Shown here piece by piece: positions 1 to 12,730 of a DNA stretch of 64,000 nt (position 1 is the first letter of the stretch; the number at the start of each line of letters is the position of its first letter). The notes under the pieces were generated by a model, which searched no databases, was not told where the DNA came from, and worked only from the letters and a program-made list of their open reading frames with translations. A program made the translations under genes and the position numbers. This DNA comes from Heterocephalus glaber (Eukaryota; Chordata; Mammalia; Rodentia; Bathyergidae), in assembly GCF_000247695.1 (NCBI RefSeq), contig NW_004624844.1:779234-843233 (forward strand), in the 5' to 3' direction.

Positions 1-1080
1 AAATCTGATTTTAGTGTTAAGGTCATTCTGATCTCAAAGAGTGAGCTAAGAACAGTTCTTTCCACTTACCTTTTCTGGAAAAGATTGAGGAGAACTGCTA
101 TTAAGTTTTTGATACATTTATCAGTGAAAATGATTTAGCTTTGTTCTTTCTTTTTTTAGAAAGTTATTAACTATTTATTTAACTTCACTAAGAAATATAG
201 TATATGGCTATTCAGGTTGTCTGTTTTTGCCTGTGTTAGTTTTGCTCGCTCGTTCTTTAAGGAATTGATCTATTTCACTTCAGTTACCAAATTTTGGAGC
301 ATAGAGTTGTTCATAGTGTCCCTTGTTAGCTTTTCAATGTTCATGGATCAGTAATGATGAGTCTTCTTTGATCTCTGATATTTGTCTTCTGTCTTTTCTT
401 AGTCTAGCTAGACGTGCATCAGTTGTATTGATCTTTTCAGGGATCAAGCTTTTGGTTTCACTGATTTTCTGTATTATTTTATTTTCAATGTCATTGATTT
501 ATACCATCATTTAAAAATTTTTACAATGCTTGTTGTAGGCTTATATAGCTATTTCCCATCTCTACTTTCCATAGATGAAAACTTGGGCCATTGAATTTTA
601 AAATTTTTAAATAATATATACATTACAGTGCTTTCTAGACACTTCTTTTGCTACATCCCATAAATTTTGATAAGTATTTTTATTATTATTTCAAAATATT
701 TTAAAATTTCTCTTAAGACTTTTTTGGGTACATGTATTATTGAGAAGTATGTTGTTTAATCTCCCAACATTTTGGGATATTTGAGCTTTCTGTTACTGAT
801 TTCAAGTTTCATTCAATTGTGATGTGAGAACATGCTTTGTATTGTTATTATTCTTATTTTAAATTTAAGATGTGATTTCTAGCCAAGAATGCTATCTATT
901 CTGGTAAGTGCTGCACGTGAGCGTGAGAAGAGTATATATTCCGCTGTTAGATGAACTATTCTGTAAGTGTCAATTGTAGCAAGAAGTTTGATAATGCTAT
1001 TCGGGTCATATATATTCTAATGTTTGTCCATTAGTAATATAATTTCTTCAACTTCTTTCCTTTCTTACACTGTACTACAC
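1..1080 (-). mobile_element. L1 ORF2 fossil (reverse-transcriptase region), antisense
   Basis: The plus strand reads like the complement of old mammalian L1 ORF2. Segments such as gatatttgtcttctgtcttt, ttggtttcactgattttctg, ttttgctacatcccataa and attccgctgttagatg occur in the expected order over about 1 kb. It is heavily mutated with no intact frame, and continues past the left edge of the window. Coding capacity is lost. Confidence 0.85.
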
Positions 1081-1489
1081 TGCACATTACTATTTGGGTT
1101 ATATTTCTAAACGCAACTTCCTTTTGCGTCTCCCCTACTCTAGAGCCCATTTTTTCACTCAGATTATATGCTGTTCTGTTTTGTTCCTTTGTATTTTTGC
1201 ATGTACCTCATCATCAAGCAAGTAGTAAATATGTATCTTGAAGGTATAATGTTTTCCTAGAACCCCCAGCCCCACGGTGCACCTCAGGGAAGATGTTAGT
1301 GTGGAAGATGGATAGTTGTTGATTAACTGAAATGGACCAACGTGAGCACCGAAGTTGAGAATAGAGGCATTCCAGCGTACCTTGAGAGTACCAGTTTGAA
1401 AGGCTGATTAGGTTAATCAATGTCTCTGGGAATTTTATTGTCAGAGAAAGAATTATGCTGACTTTTCTAAAACAGTCTTTGTAGTCAAT
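1081..1489. other. Unassigned intergenic sequence
   Basis: AT-rich; I recognise no gene or repeat here. An open frame on the minus strand crosses it and the neighbouring LTR, but shows no conserved protein features. Confidence 0.4.
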
Positions 1490-1830
1490 TCTTGGGGATA
1501 CTGTAACAAAGTACCACAAACCAGATGACTTAAAACAAGAGAAATTTATTCTTTCATAGTTCTGAAGCAGAGAAATGCCAGAGTACACAGTACACATCAG
1601 TAGGCTCCTCCTCTCTCTGAAGTGTGGAGGGGAGAACTCTCTCTTGGCTTCTGGTGGTTGCTGTCTCTGGAATTCCTTGGCTCGTAGCAGCCACATACCT
1701 TCTGCCTCTGCCGTCATGTACCTGTTTCCTTTGTGTGTTTCCTGAGTCTGACTTGGTCTCCTTATAAAGATGCAGTCTTTGGATTTAGGGTCTACCCTGA
1801 CACTGTTCAACCTAGATATTCCTCTAATTG
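1490..1830 (-). mobile_element. MLT1/MST-type MaLR LTR, antisense
   Basis: Reads as the complement of the 3' half of a MaLR LTR: gtaacaaagtaccacaaacc, aaacaagagaaatttattct, attccttggctcgtagcagc and ccttataaagatgcagtc are typical landmarks of the consensus in reverse. The open frames on both strands here are LTR shadows. The right edge is uncertain. Confidence 0.75.
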
Positions 1831-4800
1831 GGTAATAGAAATTGCCATCAGGTACAGTTTATCATGGCCTCTAACTTCCTCTCAGGGAGCTCTCTTACAC
1901 ATCTCCCAAACCTGTAGGAAATCCACCCAGAGGGAAGATGAAACCCAAAGCAGACACTCAGCATCCTTGCCCTGCTGTCTGGCTACTTTCCTCTTCCTGT
2001 CCTACATTTCCCCAGTCACCAACCTAAGTGGGTCACAGTACACAAATCTTTCAGGTTCCCGTATATTCCAGTTTTCACCTGGATGTACTTTTTTGAGGGG
2101 GAAAATACTTTTATCTGATAACCAAAATGTGATAAGAAATTCTATTACTCCTCCAAGAGTAATAGAAATGAAAAAAATAAATGAAAATGCATTTTAGCAG
2201 GTACTTTCTGGGGCTGCACTAAGTGGACTCAAAGGCGGGCCTAGGGGCACCATGGCTGCTACAGATGACACTTTGGAGGGGCTGGGAAGCTCAGCCTTTC
2301 TTATCCTGCAGGTAAGCGCTTCCTATTTTGTCTGCTTTTCAGCTGACCCTGTTTGCTTGTTTGTGTGTGGGTAACTAGAGCACTTCTCACAAAGACAGAT
2401 GATTCTCTGGCAACATTATATGTTTCAGAGGCTGTTTGCTGTGGATGAAGTATGTTCCTGTACATTTCATCCTTTGTCTTCAAAACATTTCTTTGTATGT
2501 TTTTTAATGCTAACATAAGATAAAAATACCATTTTGTAGTTGTTTGGATCAATAAATTTCTTAGAAAAAGAGCAGATGCTGAATGACAAAGGGAAAAGGT
2601 TATTTCATTTTATTACCTAGCTCTGGAGCTGTTATTTCACAAGCATTCATATTTAAGTGGGTTCTAAATGGAAAAAGTCATAGCAGGGAGCCATCCACAT
2701 GCCAATTGCAAACTTTAAATTATGTAACTATCATTGTTCTGGCTTAAAGAAAAATCAGATTTGATCGATGTTTTCTAGTACTCCCATGGTTAAAATATAT
2801 TTTATTTCACCCAATTTTTATTGTGCTAACTGGAAATATATACATACAAATATTCTTATCTATATAATTCTTTCTCCTAACTTGTTCTTAAGGAGGACAG
2901 AATGTTACTTTTACAGTATAAAAAGTAGACTCCAAGGACTCACATTTGCCATGAATTGGTTTACACAGATAAATTTGCTATTCAACAAAAATAAGACCTA
3001 GCTGGCCAAACACTCAAACTCTAAAATCAAAGCCTTATTCATCAGGAGGAATGTGACACATCCAACCTTCACCATTTAGGTGGCCTATGATGTTATGAAA
3101 CACTCACCAACCCAAGAACAGTAGTGTGTAGACTCATGGAAAAAGGGCAAATTAACAGCTTTGTACTTTTGGTCTTAAGGTTGATCTAACGCACCACAAA
3201 TACCTTTCCAATCTCATCTCCTGTGATAAAAGCAGAGAAAATGATTTGTTATGCTTTAAGCAGGACACTGTTTCATTTAGTGAATGCAAATCTTTTGGCT
3301 TTCTGAGGCAACTCAAGATTCTGCTTATTATAAATGGAAAACAGTCTGTCATGCTTTGGCATCTGCACTGACGTGCATAATATCAGAGCATACTGGGAGG
3401 AGATATTTTATTTTGTTTCCACCAGCTTCATGGCTACACTTAAAGTCCTGTATGTATGAGAGGAATGTCAAAAGCTTCAGATGGTAAATTTTAGTAAGGA
3501 ATTGTCATGAATAAAGACAACCATAAAGCAAGACATGATACAATATTCTTTCTTTCGTTTGGAATTCAAATACTCTGAGGTCTTGGATTTGGCTTTTTTA
3601 ATATTTATAATTATGTATGAAATACTGATTTCAAATAAGATCTGCTCACAGTCAGCTTACAGATCTCCAGCTACAATTAAATATTGATAATTTATGTAGT
3701 ATTCTAACAAAACACACAAATTCTGGTTTTGGCTGATTGGATTTGGTTCCTGACAGCAGATGCACCCCTTCCCACTTATATCTGAAGCTGGGTGATGTCT
3801 CAGTACATCTAGTTTAAAATGCTGAAACAATGATCCTGGACTTTTAATCTTTCCTCCTACTATCATTTTGATTCCAGGAGCCAGCGTCTATTTCTAAGTT
3901 TAAGTTTTTCAATCAGGGTCTATCCCAAAGGGACTCGAGGGTTCTCATGTACATTTTAGAAATTAAGTGGAAATATTTCATGCATGCATCTGGCTAGAAA
4001 CTGATTCTGACAGGCCCATGTCCATAAGAAGGAAAAAAATAATTTTTCTCTTTTTACATTCTCCCCAACTCCTGTACAGGGATTTTTTAAAACACACATA
4101 CAAAAGCTAGATTTATTTTTCTTTACTTCTGACAATTCAACCCAAAAAGTATTTATTGAGTGTGATTATGTCTTAGGTGCTGGAAAGATAATGAACAGGG
4201 CTGTCATGGATCCTGCTGATAAATATTTCACAGTCTAGCAAGAGAAGACAGATGCAATTATAATGCTGTATGTTACGGGACGTCGTATGGTCTAGGTGTT
4301 GACAGTACATATAGCAGGAACATCTACACCAGCCTTGGTGGGCCAGCTGGATTGCTAGTGTCTCAAATGGAACCAGAGATTAGTGAGAGTTGAATCACAG
4401 AAAGACAGAGTAGAATGTAGGAAGGGAATTCTAGAAGAAAGGGATGGAGAGAAAAAAAGTGCAATAGCTTAAAAACATGAAGCTAAATGCCTTAATAAAG
4501 ATGAGGGCCTGGAAGGGGATGGGACAGAAGCTGAGAAGGGAAGGCCAGATAGGAAAGGAGGCTGTGTACTACTCAAGTGAATTTAAACTTGCAGTCATCT
4601 GTTTGAAGTCCTATAATTACACAATAGTCACCAGTATTAAATAAAATAGCTAAATTATTTTTCTACTTCTTTTTCAAGTATTATTGATATAGGATATTCA
4701 GCAACTCAGATGTAAGAATTTCTAAAGTAAATTTCAGAATTGAGCACAAAAAACTATTACCAAATGTTTATATATCTTTTATTGGCAAGTCAAAACTGAA

Positions 4801-5050
4801 AACAATGATTTTACCTTATTGGAAATTCAATATTTTTGCATTCCTTCAGGCTGCTATACATATATAATTTCAAATTTTTCTTTACACTTTAATTTTCTTG
4901 TTAAAAATATTTCATATTACTAACTGTGCAAAATTTTCTCTAGAAGTAGATGGGTATACCTTAAAATGAAAACATAATTTCAATTTCTTTGGTCTTATAT
5001 TTTGAAACCTGCAATTTTTATATATAATTTCATAAGGAGAATTCTTTGAC
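1831..5050. other. Intergenic, no gene recognised
   Basis: About 3.2 kb downstream of CCDC141. A stretch at about 4135-4560 (aagtatttattgagtgtgat then purine-rich sequence) resembles an ancient LINE-type repeat seen widely in mammals, but I cannot name it. The rest shows no coding signal beyond chance frames under 85 codons. Confidence 0.4.
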
Positions 5051-5052
5051 CA

Positions 5053-5278
5053 AAGACGAGTGGTGACACATGCCTATAATCCCAGGACTTGTAAGGCTGA
5101 GATGGGAGGATTTACAAGTCCAAGACCAGACTGGGCAATTTAACGAGACCCTGTCACAAAATTTAAAGAAAAAAAACAGGCTGGGAATAGCTTGATGGTA
5201 GGATCCTTGCCTATTTGTCCCAGGCCCTGGGTTCAATCTCCACCATTGCAAGGGAAAAAAAGAAGAAAAAAAGAAATC
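5053..5278 (+). mobile_element. Dimeric B1-ID SINE (B1-dID type)
   Basis: Left half (5053-5170) is a B1/7SL-derived monomer (cctataatcccaggacttgt, gaccagactgggca, gagaccctgtcac). A short A-rich linker joins it to a right half (5180-5250) derived from an ID/tRNA element (ggctgggaatagcttgatgg, ccctgggttcaatctcc), then an A-rich tail. This architecture is known from several non-murid rodents. It is diverged and so fairly old. Confidence 0.8.
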
Positions 5279-6639
5279 CTATACAAAAGAAAATCATAGT
5301 TAAGTTTTTGAAATTAAAATATAATCAGTTTTGAAATTAAAATATAAGAATAACTTTGTAGCTTATTCTTCACAGGCATGTGAAGAGTCAGTCAATAGCC
5401 CAGATGGATAAGTAAAGAGATAAATGTCAAGCTATTTGAACTATATTTTAAATATTAGCACAGGACTCTCCTCCTAGGATTTCAGTTCAATTTATATATG
5501 CATACATACCTGTGTATTTTACATGTCTTTTGTGGTCATACATTTAAGATGGATCTATACACTACCTTGTTCCCCAAAGGATTAACATTAACAGGAGTAC
5601 AAGAGATAAAAACAACCAGAGATTCCTGTGCCTTAAAAATCTCCAAACTCAAAGACAACCATATTGATAAAAGTATAAAGATCTCACCAAATTAATAAGA
5701 GATTGAAAGTGTGAACACAGAATTTGTTACCTTGTTCTCTTCCCTCCTTTGGACATGAATAGGTTTTACTCTTTCACTTCCACATGGGCAATAACAGATA
5801 AGATATGCAAATACTTGAAATTGGATAAAAATGATAGGAGTGTTAAAAAGACCATGGCTTCTCCAGGATGTTGTATATATAAGCATTTAATAGGTTTCTG
5901 ACAAAATTTGGAGGCAAATTAAGAGTTTTAATTTTCTAAATAAATTGAATATGCAACACAAGAGAGAACCTGCCAACTTTTTAGTTGACAAGACATTTCA
6001 TATCTTCAGATAATATTTAGTAACTTTTTAATATCAATTTGAATATATTACATTTAAATATTATGATTATCTGTAGACAGTCTTCTAATAACATAACTAA
6101 TTCCTTTCATCAAAAATCTGTAATGAATTATTCTATAAACTAAAGATTTTGCCTTATCATGACAGGCTATGTTAAAATATTAAAAAACAAACACCTCTCA
6201 TATATTTTTTTAAAAATAGAAAAGATGATCTTTTCAGAATAATGCATTTTAAAAAGGAATAGACTATTTTTTAATATTACAGTGATAATTGTAAAAAGGT
6301 TAGAATACATCTTTTACTATCTGATTACATATTTTTCTCTAGAACATTCTAAATGTATTCTCTTGATTTTAATTTCAAGTCTTTGAAAAGGACATAGTTG
6401 TAAGAAGTTAGAAAGGAATTTATCTCTAATTCATAAGAATCATTTTCCTCTCTGGGAAGAGTTGGAAATTATACATTAATGCCACTCCTTCAATTTAATA
6501 TTCTAAAGAAACAGCATCTGAAAGAGAAATAGTGGGCAGCAGGCCAATGTGATGACAAATTAAACAATATAGTTACTTTTTAGCCTTCAAGGAATGTTTT
6601 CTATTTTTTCAGATCTTTACAAGACATGAAATGAAAACT
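5279..6639. other. Intergenic, AT-rich, nothing recognised
   Basis: No coding signal, tandem array or named repeat was recognised. Confidence 0.4.
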
Positions 6640-6775
6640 CTCAATTGCTCAAGAGGTAGATTATGAACCCATTTTCCAGATGGGAAACTGAGGCAATGAA
6701 GTGCCTTGCCACATAGTATGAAAGTGGTCAGCAGCATAACCAAGATTAGAAGCAAGAGGATCTTTTTGCAGTTGT
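6640..6775 (+). mobile_element. MIR SINE fragment, sense
   Basis: attttccagatgggaaactg, aggcaatgaagtgccttgcc and gtggtcagcagcataaccaa follow the MIR core order (cattttacagatgaggaaactgag.. onwards). Ancient and diverged. Confidence 0.65.
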
Positions 6776-6895
6776 TGTTGTATATACATGGATACACAAA
6801 ACACATCAATGGAACGACAGGTATAATGTTGGTCCATTCCTGCAGCCCCTATTCCATCTTGCTATATAAAATGTGGAGCAGATGGAAAACTGAAA

Positions 6896-7527
6896 TTTAT
6901 TTAAAGTTGATACCACATCTATTCTCCAGTGTCAAACTTGTGAAATCAACAAAAGGAATGACTATTTCAATGACATACTCAGACTTAGGAACGTAATCTA
7001 CGTTGAAATTACATAGAATGTATTTCAGTAAATGAGATCAAGACATGAAAAATAAAATTAAAGGACAGCTAATGCAACATTGAAAAATCACAACTTCAAT
7101 TCAATAGTTCTACTGTTATGCCCTGAAAAGAGATGTTGATGCGTACAGTTAAAAATAAATTATCAAACAACTGGATATGAAAATTAGCTCTCATCTCCTT
7201 GCTGATGTGAGCACTCATCTGTGTGTCCTTACATTAGGAAGGAATAAGCATAATTTTGCTGCATGTTATAACAAATACATCTCTTTCTAGAATACAAAAA
7301 AAAAGAAATCCTTCTCCACAGCACATAATGTACCAAGTTCCTCAAATACATTTAACAAGTTGAAGAAAATTTGACTTTTTTCACCTCGTAATGGTATTAG
7401 CCAAGCAAGCAAGATGGCCAGGGTGGAGGTACATTTCTGGGGGGTGCTCAGTGGGAGGGGCCAAAAGATAAACAACTATCTTGTCCTTGAGGTTCAAAAG
7501 ACTGATGTCCATCGACGCCAACACCAG
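6896..7527 (-). other. CCDC141: CCDC141 3' UTR (proximal part) with candidate poly(A) signal
   Basis: Sequence directly downstream of the stop. The first canonical AATAAA on the minus strand is at 6901-6896, about 630 nt after the stop, followed by moderately U-rich sequence. The true 3' end may be elsewhere, as long 3' UTRs with several poly(A) sites are common for such genes. No repeat was recognised between 6896 and 7527. Confidence 0.4.
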
Positions 7528-7795
7528 TTACCATGTGAGTAGCCAGTACATCAGGGATACACTAACATAGGTGACACACAGCATCACCCAGCTTATTCTT
7601 GCGATTGGTGGCCTGAGGTTACCTGTCACGTGGAGGATGACATTGGAAGAGACAATGCCACTAGCATTTTGGGCCTGCGCCACATAGAGGCCTGCGTCCG
7701 CCTTGCATACCTCCGGAATGAACACTGAATGCTTTGTCTCCTTGTGTAAAACCTGTAAGTGCCCGTCTGCAGACAAGTGCTGGCCCTTCTTGTAC
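7528..7795 (-). CDS. CCDC141: CCDC141 terminal exon P: second half of Ig domain, hydrophobic tail, stop
   Basis: 268 nt of coding sequence: one base completing Trp1021, residues 1022-1109, then TAA at 7528-7530. Acceptor CTTTAG|GTACAAG. It finishes the Ig domain ([44 protein letters not shown]). The usual Ig cysteines are absent: Val1009 in strand B and Ala1060 in strand F take their places, as in some intracellular I-set domains. Residues 1088-1107 ([20 protein letters not shown]) are hydrophobic and end two residues from the C-terminus, so a tail-anchor is possible (inference). Confidence 0.96.
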
Positions 7796-10030
7796 CTAAA
7801 GCAGAGAGTCAGTTTTTAAAGTCAGGATCACTCTTTACTCACTTCATTTCCAAGTTCTAACAATTACTGTAAGTAGGCTCATTACCACTGCAGTCTTCTC
7901 AAGTATTGGCAGGAACTTTCTGGCTACAAGAGTCCTGTGAGGCTGTTTAGTTTTCAAGAAGAGGTTGGTACTGGTAGCCAGGGGAGTTCTTTGATAGGAT
8001 CAGATCATGTTTTTTGGGGTTCTATTTTTGGTACCGGGGATCGAACTCGGGTCCTTGCACTTGCGAGGCAGGCGGCGGAACCACTGAGCTAAATCCCCAG
8101 CCCCCAGATAATGTTTTTGAAACATTAAATTTTGACAACCTCTAAAATTTAGAGTATTACATATGAAAATTCAGATATTCAACTCCTCTTAAAAAGCTGG
8201 ACCATCTGGTCATACTGGCCTGTGATTTGCCCATGGCAACAGTTCCCTAGAGAATGAAACAGTGCCTCATATTCAGTCTGCCTTGGCCTTTCTGCTGCTA
8301 TAGCACAGCAGCTGTGACTCCATCTTAGAATCTGTGTTGGGGTGAGATGCATCTGCCCTTCATGATCCACACATCACAGATCCACACATTACAGCGGTGC
8401 CATGTTGGAGGAAGGTACTGATATACAATTTCTTGGGAAAATGAGTTCATTTCATTTTTGTGAATTAATTTCATGAGAAGATGACTTCTCATTCTGAAAG
8501 TCATTTATACAATTGGCTTTTGACTTTTAATGACATATTTGCAAAAGTTTCCTACAGAGATGAGCACTTACCTAGATCTTTATATAAAACAAATAATTTA
8601 TCCCATAATTCTAGACTGTTGTTAATTTATTTATGTCAACTTTCTTCCATACAAGGACTGATGGTAAACCTGAATAATTTTTTCCCATTGGTTAAGTGCT
8701 AACTTTGCATTTTTCGGAGTGTGCTAAGAATGTATGACTCCCTGACAGCTTGTCAGTTGTTCATTGAGCAAATCTGTTACAAATATGATAATAATACATT
8801 CTTTCACAATTTGCAGTAATGCTTCAATAACACATAGGTTGCAGTGGTTCTTCAGTAATTTACTCGCAACTCTAATTCATTTGCATGGATAAAAACAAGA
8901 AACACTTCAGATAACATTTTTCTTTGGGATGAACTAATATTTAATAATGAATTAAATACCTTTTAAATGTATAAATACAAAATTCTTGATTTGTAAAAAA
9001 CATGCAATTGTAAAAATAACTAAACAAGTAAAAAAGCATAAATGTTGCACCACACACAAGTGCGATTTCTCCTACTAATTTGAAAAACTAAAGTTTTCTA
9101 GTAACTCTTTGGGTAGCTGGTTCACACTTTCAGTACCGTCCATGTGCACATACAGCAACTGAAATGGTTAATTTATTGTCTTCTAAAATATCCTGGTAAA
9201 TAAAAGCTAGTTTACTTATCGGAGTTTATAAGTATAAATTTGCTATCATATATTTTTTATTTTGTCCTTAAATCTGTTTAAGAACAAAAAATTTCTAAAG
9301 ATTCAAAAGCAACCCTCATATTGAGAAAGTTAGAACTGGCTTTGCTGTTAACGATCACAGGTGGTTTAAAGCCTGTAATCCATTTATTTTCACTAAAACA
9401 AATAGGCTAAAAAATGATGGCTCCACAGTAAAATCATATTGTTCACAGCTCACTTATTACACCACCTCTCAAAAATGAATTTATTACCTGTCACCTGCAG
9501 CAACTGTGAAAGAAACATTTTTATTTCACCTCTCACATTGAAGGAATTTATAAAAAGAAATCGTAATAAAACAAAGAAATACTACAAAGGTGGCATGTGC
9601 GACTGTTGGAAAGACAGAAGAGATGGAATAAGCAAATGAAATGAAAGGGAAAACTCCAGATATTTTAAAATTGCATAAAAGGTGTTAAAACAAGAACATT
9701 TCATGCTGATGGATGTAGAAATAGACAACAGGGAAAGTCTTTCAACCTGTCGTTGCTGGGAATGAGGAATGTTAAATGGAAAGAAAATCAAAGCAACCAA
9801 CTTCCAGTGCTCTTGGAGGTGCTTAAATGATTACTGCATGTGGTGACTTTTGTTTTTTAAAGGTCTGACCCATGCTGTTACGAAAGTGGGAGTGGGGGTG
9901 GGATGAGATTGGGCCGTCCTGAGTTACAGGGTCACACAGCGTTAGCAGCAAGCCCTGTGCCCCTAAGTTGTCGCACACAGAATGTGCTGCATAGCTGTTT
10001 GTTTACGGCTTGTCATTATAGGCTACCCAC
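7796..10030 (-). other. CCDC141: Intron between CCDC141 exons O and P
   Basis: 2.2 kb. Apart from the ID SINE at 8015-8104 no element is recognised. Canonical GT at 10030-10029 and AG at 7797-7796. Confidence 0.85.
8015..8104 (-). mobile_element. ID-type SINE, antisense, with TSD
   Basis: Complement of the local ID consensus: ggtaccggggatcgaactcg, gcgaggcaggcggcggaacc, actgagctaaatccccagcc. Flanked by cagatcatgttttt (8001-8014) and cagataatgttttt (8105-8118), a target-site duplication with one mismatch. It lies in the intron between exons O and P. Confidence 0.92.
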
Positions 10031-10890
10031 CATGTCAGCGTAGGCTCTGGAAATCCCGTTACTTCAACTTCCAAAGTCACTGGAGAACCTTCCGTGACTG
10101 TTACATTGGATGGGAGCCTGGAGAAATGAGGTGCCTGGCCAGCTAGGCTGACCACGCTGTTCTTTGCTGATGGAGTTTTCGCCTCTTCTCCGGGAACCAT
10201 CTGCCTCTGCGAGCCCAGGCTGGTGCCTGGTGGAAAGCCAAGGCTCCAGAGCACAGCAGGGGAAGCATGCAGTCTATCTTGGGTTTTAGTGCTGTTATCA
10301 TGGCCATGCATTTTCTCCTGCGTTTCTAGCAAGCTTCCCTGAGCCTGCGGGTGCTTCTGTAAAGCTCTGTCATGCATGTCACTCAGCATGCTCTCTGGCT
10401 GCTTAGCACTGTTTTTGTGGAAGGCAGTACTGCTTTCCAGAAATTCTCCAGATGTTAATGGGGGCTCGGCTTTGAACTGGGGGTAAGGTCTCTCAAAATG
10501 ACTTGAAAATATTTCTTTCTTATTATTGTATGCATCAGCATAAGTGACAGGTGGTGGAAGGACAGACTCCTGGGCCTCCCCTGGACCGCAGGTCCTGGAC
10601 TGCAAGCTGGAGCTGCTCATGGGAAGGCTGAGGGCCGAGGGGCTGGGGGGCTCCTCCACCTCCATGTCTGATGACAGTGCAAGGGGGGACTCAGGGCTTC
10701 CCGGGAGGGGCGGCAAGGAGATGTTGTCAGAGGAGACACACTCAGATTCTTCTCCTGATGGCATGTCTTCAGGCAGCAGCAAGCCCTGGACTCTGCCCTC
10801 TTTGGCAGAGGAAAGCTGCCTCAGGTTCGGTGCAAGCCCACAGTCACCTGTCCCATTGATGGCCCAGATGTCTGCCCCCGGTGCTTGTCC
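10031..10890 (-). CDS. CCDC141: CCDC141 exon O: acidic Pro/Ser linker and first half of Ig domain
   Basis: 860 nt, residues 735-1020 plus two bases of Trp1021. Acceptor CTCTGAAG|GGACAAG, donor ACATG|GTGGGT. Residues 735 to about 987 are Pro-, Ser- and Glu-rich low-complexity sequence ([44 protein letters not shown]), probably disordered and phosphorylated. Residues 988-1020 start an I-set Ig fold ([26 protein letters not shown]). The open frame extends 9 codons upstream of the acceptor and 9 codons past the donor before a stop; both extensions are intronic. The large exon matches the human order block by block ([28 protein letters not shown]). Confidence 0.96.
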
Positions 10891-11361
10891 CTTCAGAGGA
10901 GGAAAACAAAGCTCCATTAGTCATGTGCTTTTTTTTTTCCAGGTTCCAATGAGAGTGAAACTCAACTTGAGGGAGGCAATTTGAGAAAACCAACTGTGAG
11001 TTATAGCTCAAGAAGTTGCCACTAGGAGTAAAGAATGTGGAACCATCTGTCTGTCTAAGCTGGGGGCAGTCGCATCCCATGACTGAACTGACCGCAGGGC
11101 TCGTGAGGGAAATGGGACAGGCCTTGTGAAACAGACAGAAACAAGCCCAGTCTCATCTCCAGGGACTGCAGGGACGGCGCTGCGCTCAGCAGTGTCTTTC
11201 ACACCATTATCTGAGGAGTCTCCTCCACCAATAAATTTGGCTTTGATCAGGTTTATTTGTTTACATGTCACATGCACACGTAGTTCCTAAACCTTAGAGA
11301 CCTCTTGTTAAATGATACATCAGTCTCTCCCAGAAAAACACTTCTCTCTCAAGAAAGTCAT

Positions 11362-11625
11362 TTTTGAAAAAAAAGTGGTAAAATATATATGATATAAAAT
11401 TTACTATTTTAATCTTTTTAAAGTACACAGTTCAGTGACATTATATGTGTTCACATCACTGTGTGACCATCACCACCATGTACTCCAGAACCTTTTCCCA
11501 AACTGAAACATGGAAGCCAGTAAACAATAACTCTGTATTCTCCCACTCCAGTCTCTGACAACCACTCTTCTACTTTCTTCCTCTATGAATTTTCTGGCTC
11601 TAGGTGCTTCATACAGAGAAAACCA
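11362..11625 (-). mobile_element. Old L1 3'-end fragment
   Basis: taaaatatatatgatataaa, ttcacatcactgtgtgacca, tcaccaccatgtactccaga and actctgtattctcccac follow the order of an old L1M-type 3' UTR as usually seen on the complementary strand. A second member of the same family lies at 43385-43762. Strand assignment is from memory and is less sure than the family call. Confidence 0.6.
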
Positions 11626-12624
11626 TGCTTAATGACTGGGTTTATTTTCTTAAAGCCCTTAGTTTTATTCTGACACTGAAAAAATATTTATTGAACACCT
11701 GCTATGGAGGGGGCATCATGCTCAGTGCTGGAGGGGATGATGTGGTGAGTGAAAGTGGAGTTTCCACACATACGGGTGTGACTGCAAACTGGGAAGGTGA
11801 TATTAATGGAGCAACCATACATCACAGGCTTTTACAAGAAAGTGCACCAGTGAACAAGGAAAATCACCCACCTCCTTCCTCTTTGCACTTCCCCTCCTGC
11901 TTACACTGTCCTGCTCTCTCTCCCTACTAATCCATGTCCATTTCTGCTTTAAGAAGAGGCTTAAATTTCCCTTCTGGAATAGATTCAAAAGAAGACTGAA
12001 ACTGAAAGTGATCGCATGTACCTCGTGCCTCTATTTTATACCTACTTCTGTGCCTCTGCTTAGCATTTGGGATGCATTTTACTTTATTAGTGTGGAGAAA
12101 TAGTGTGGACTTCTGTCCCGTAGCTACTACTCAGATTTAAGAAAGTCATGTCTTGTCTTTATTTTGAGTTCCTCCTTTGAGCCCATAGTCCTGCTCTTGA
12201 CATATACTTTATACATTATTTTTGAGAAAATAAATCTGTTTTTGGATTGGAGAAAATAAACAATGTTCTCTCTCCTATCCCACAGAGATGCGCTTCCCTC
12301 AGAGAAAGCATAGAGAAAGTGGTTTCCTTCAGTCTTTTAATAGAAGTTTAAACTCTGGGTCTAAAACCCAGAAGTTCTTAGAAGTCCCTCTCATTCAAAA
12401 AACAAATTACTAAATAAATACATGTCCAGTAAACACACATCCCCTCCTTTTTGATTTTCCTAAAATAGCTTAGCATAGTTGCTTTCTCATCTCTTCCTGT
12501 AAATAGGATGCTTATTTTCCTTCTCATAGGGGCTTTGATCAAACCTCCTATTCAATATAAGAATCTCCTCTAGAATATTCTGGAAGCTTCTATTTGAACT
12601 CTTCCTGAAAAGAGTGCTTCCTTT

Positions 12625-12730
12625 GAAAATTTTGTGATTTACTAGCATTAAGATTATATTTAACAGAGACCTGCCTTTTTGCAATTTCCACCAGTGGATC
12701 TGACTTGTATTTTTGCAACTACACACAGGA
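12625..12730. repeat. Direct repeat copy 1 of a ~110-bp unit
   Basis: Starts gaaaattttgtgatttacta and includes caatttccaccagtggatct. It matches 13223-13333 at roughly 85% over its length, in the same orientation and about 600 bp apart. I do not recognise the family. Confidence 0.8.

Noticed and set aside
1214..2197. Frames of 198 (minus) and 154 (plus) codons
   Set aside because: They run through an antisense MaLR LTR on opposite strands; repeat shadows with no conserved protein features.
10544..10984. 146-codon plus-strand frame over exon O
   Set aside because: Antisense shadow of the GC-rich coding exon; the minus-strand frame is the one conserved in CCDC141.
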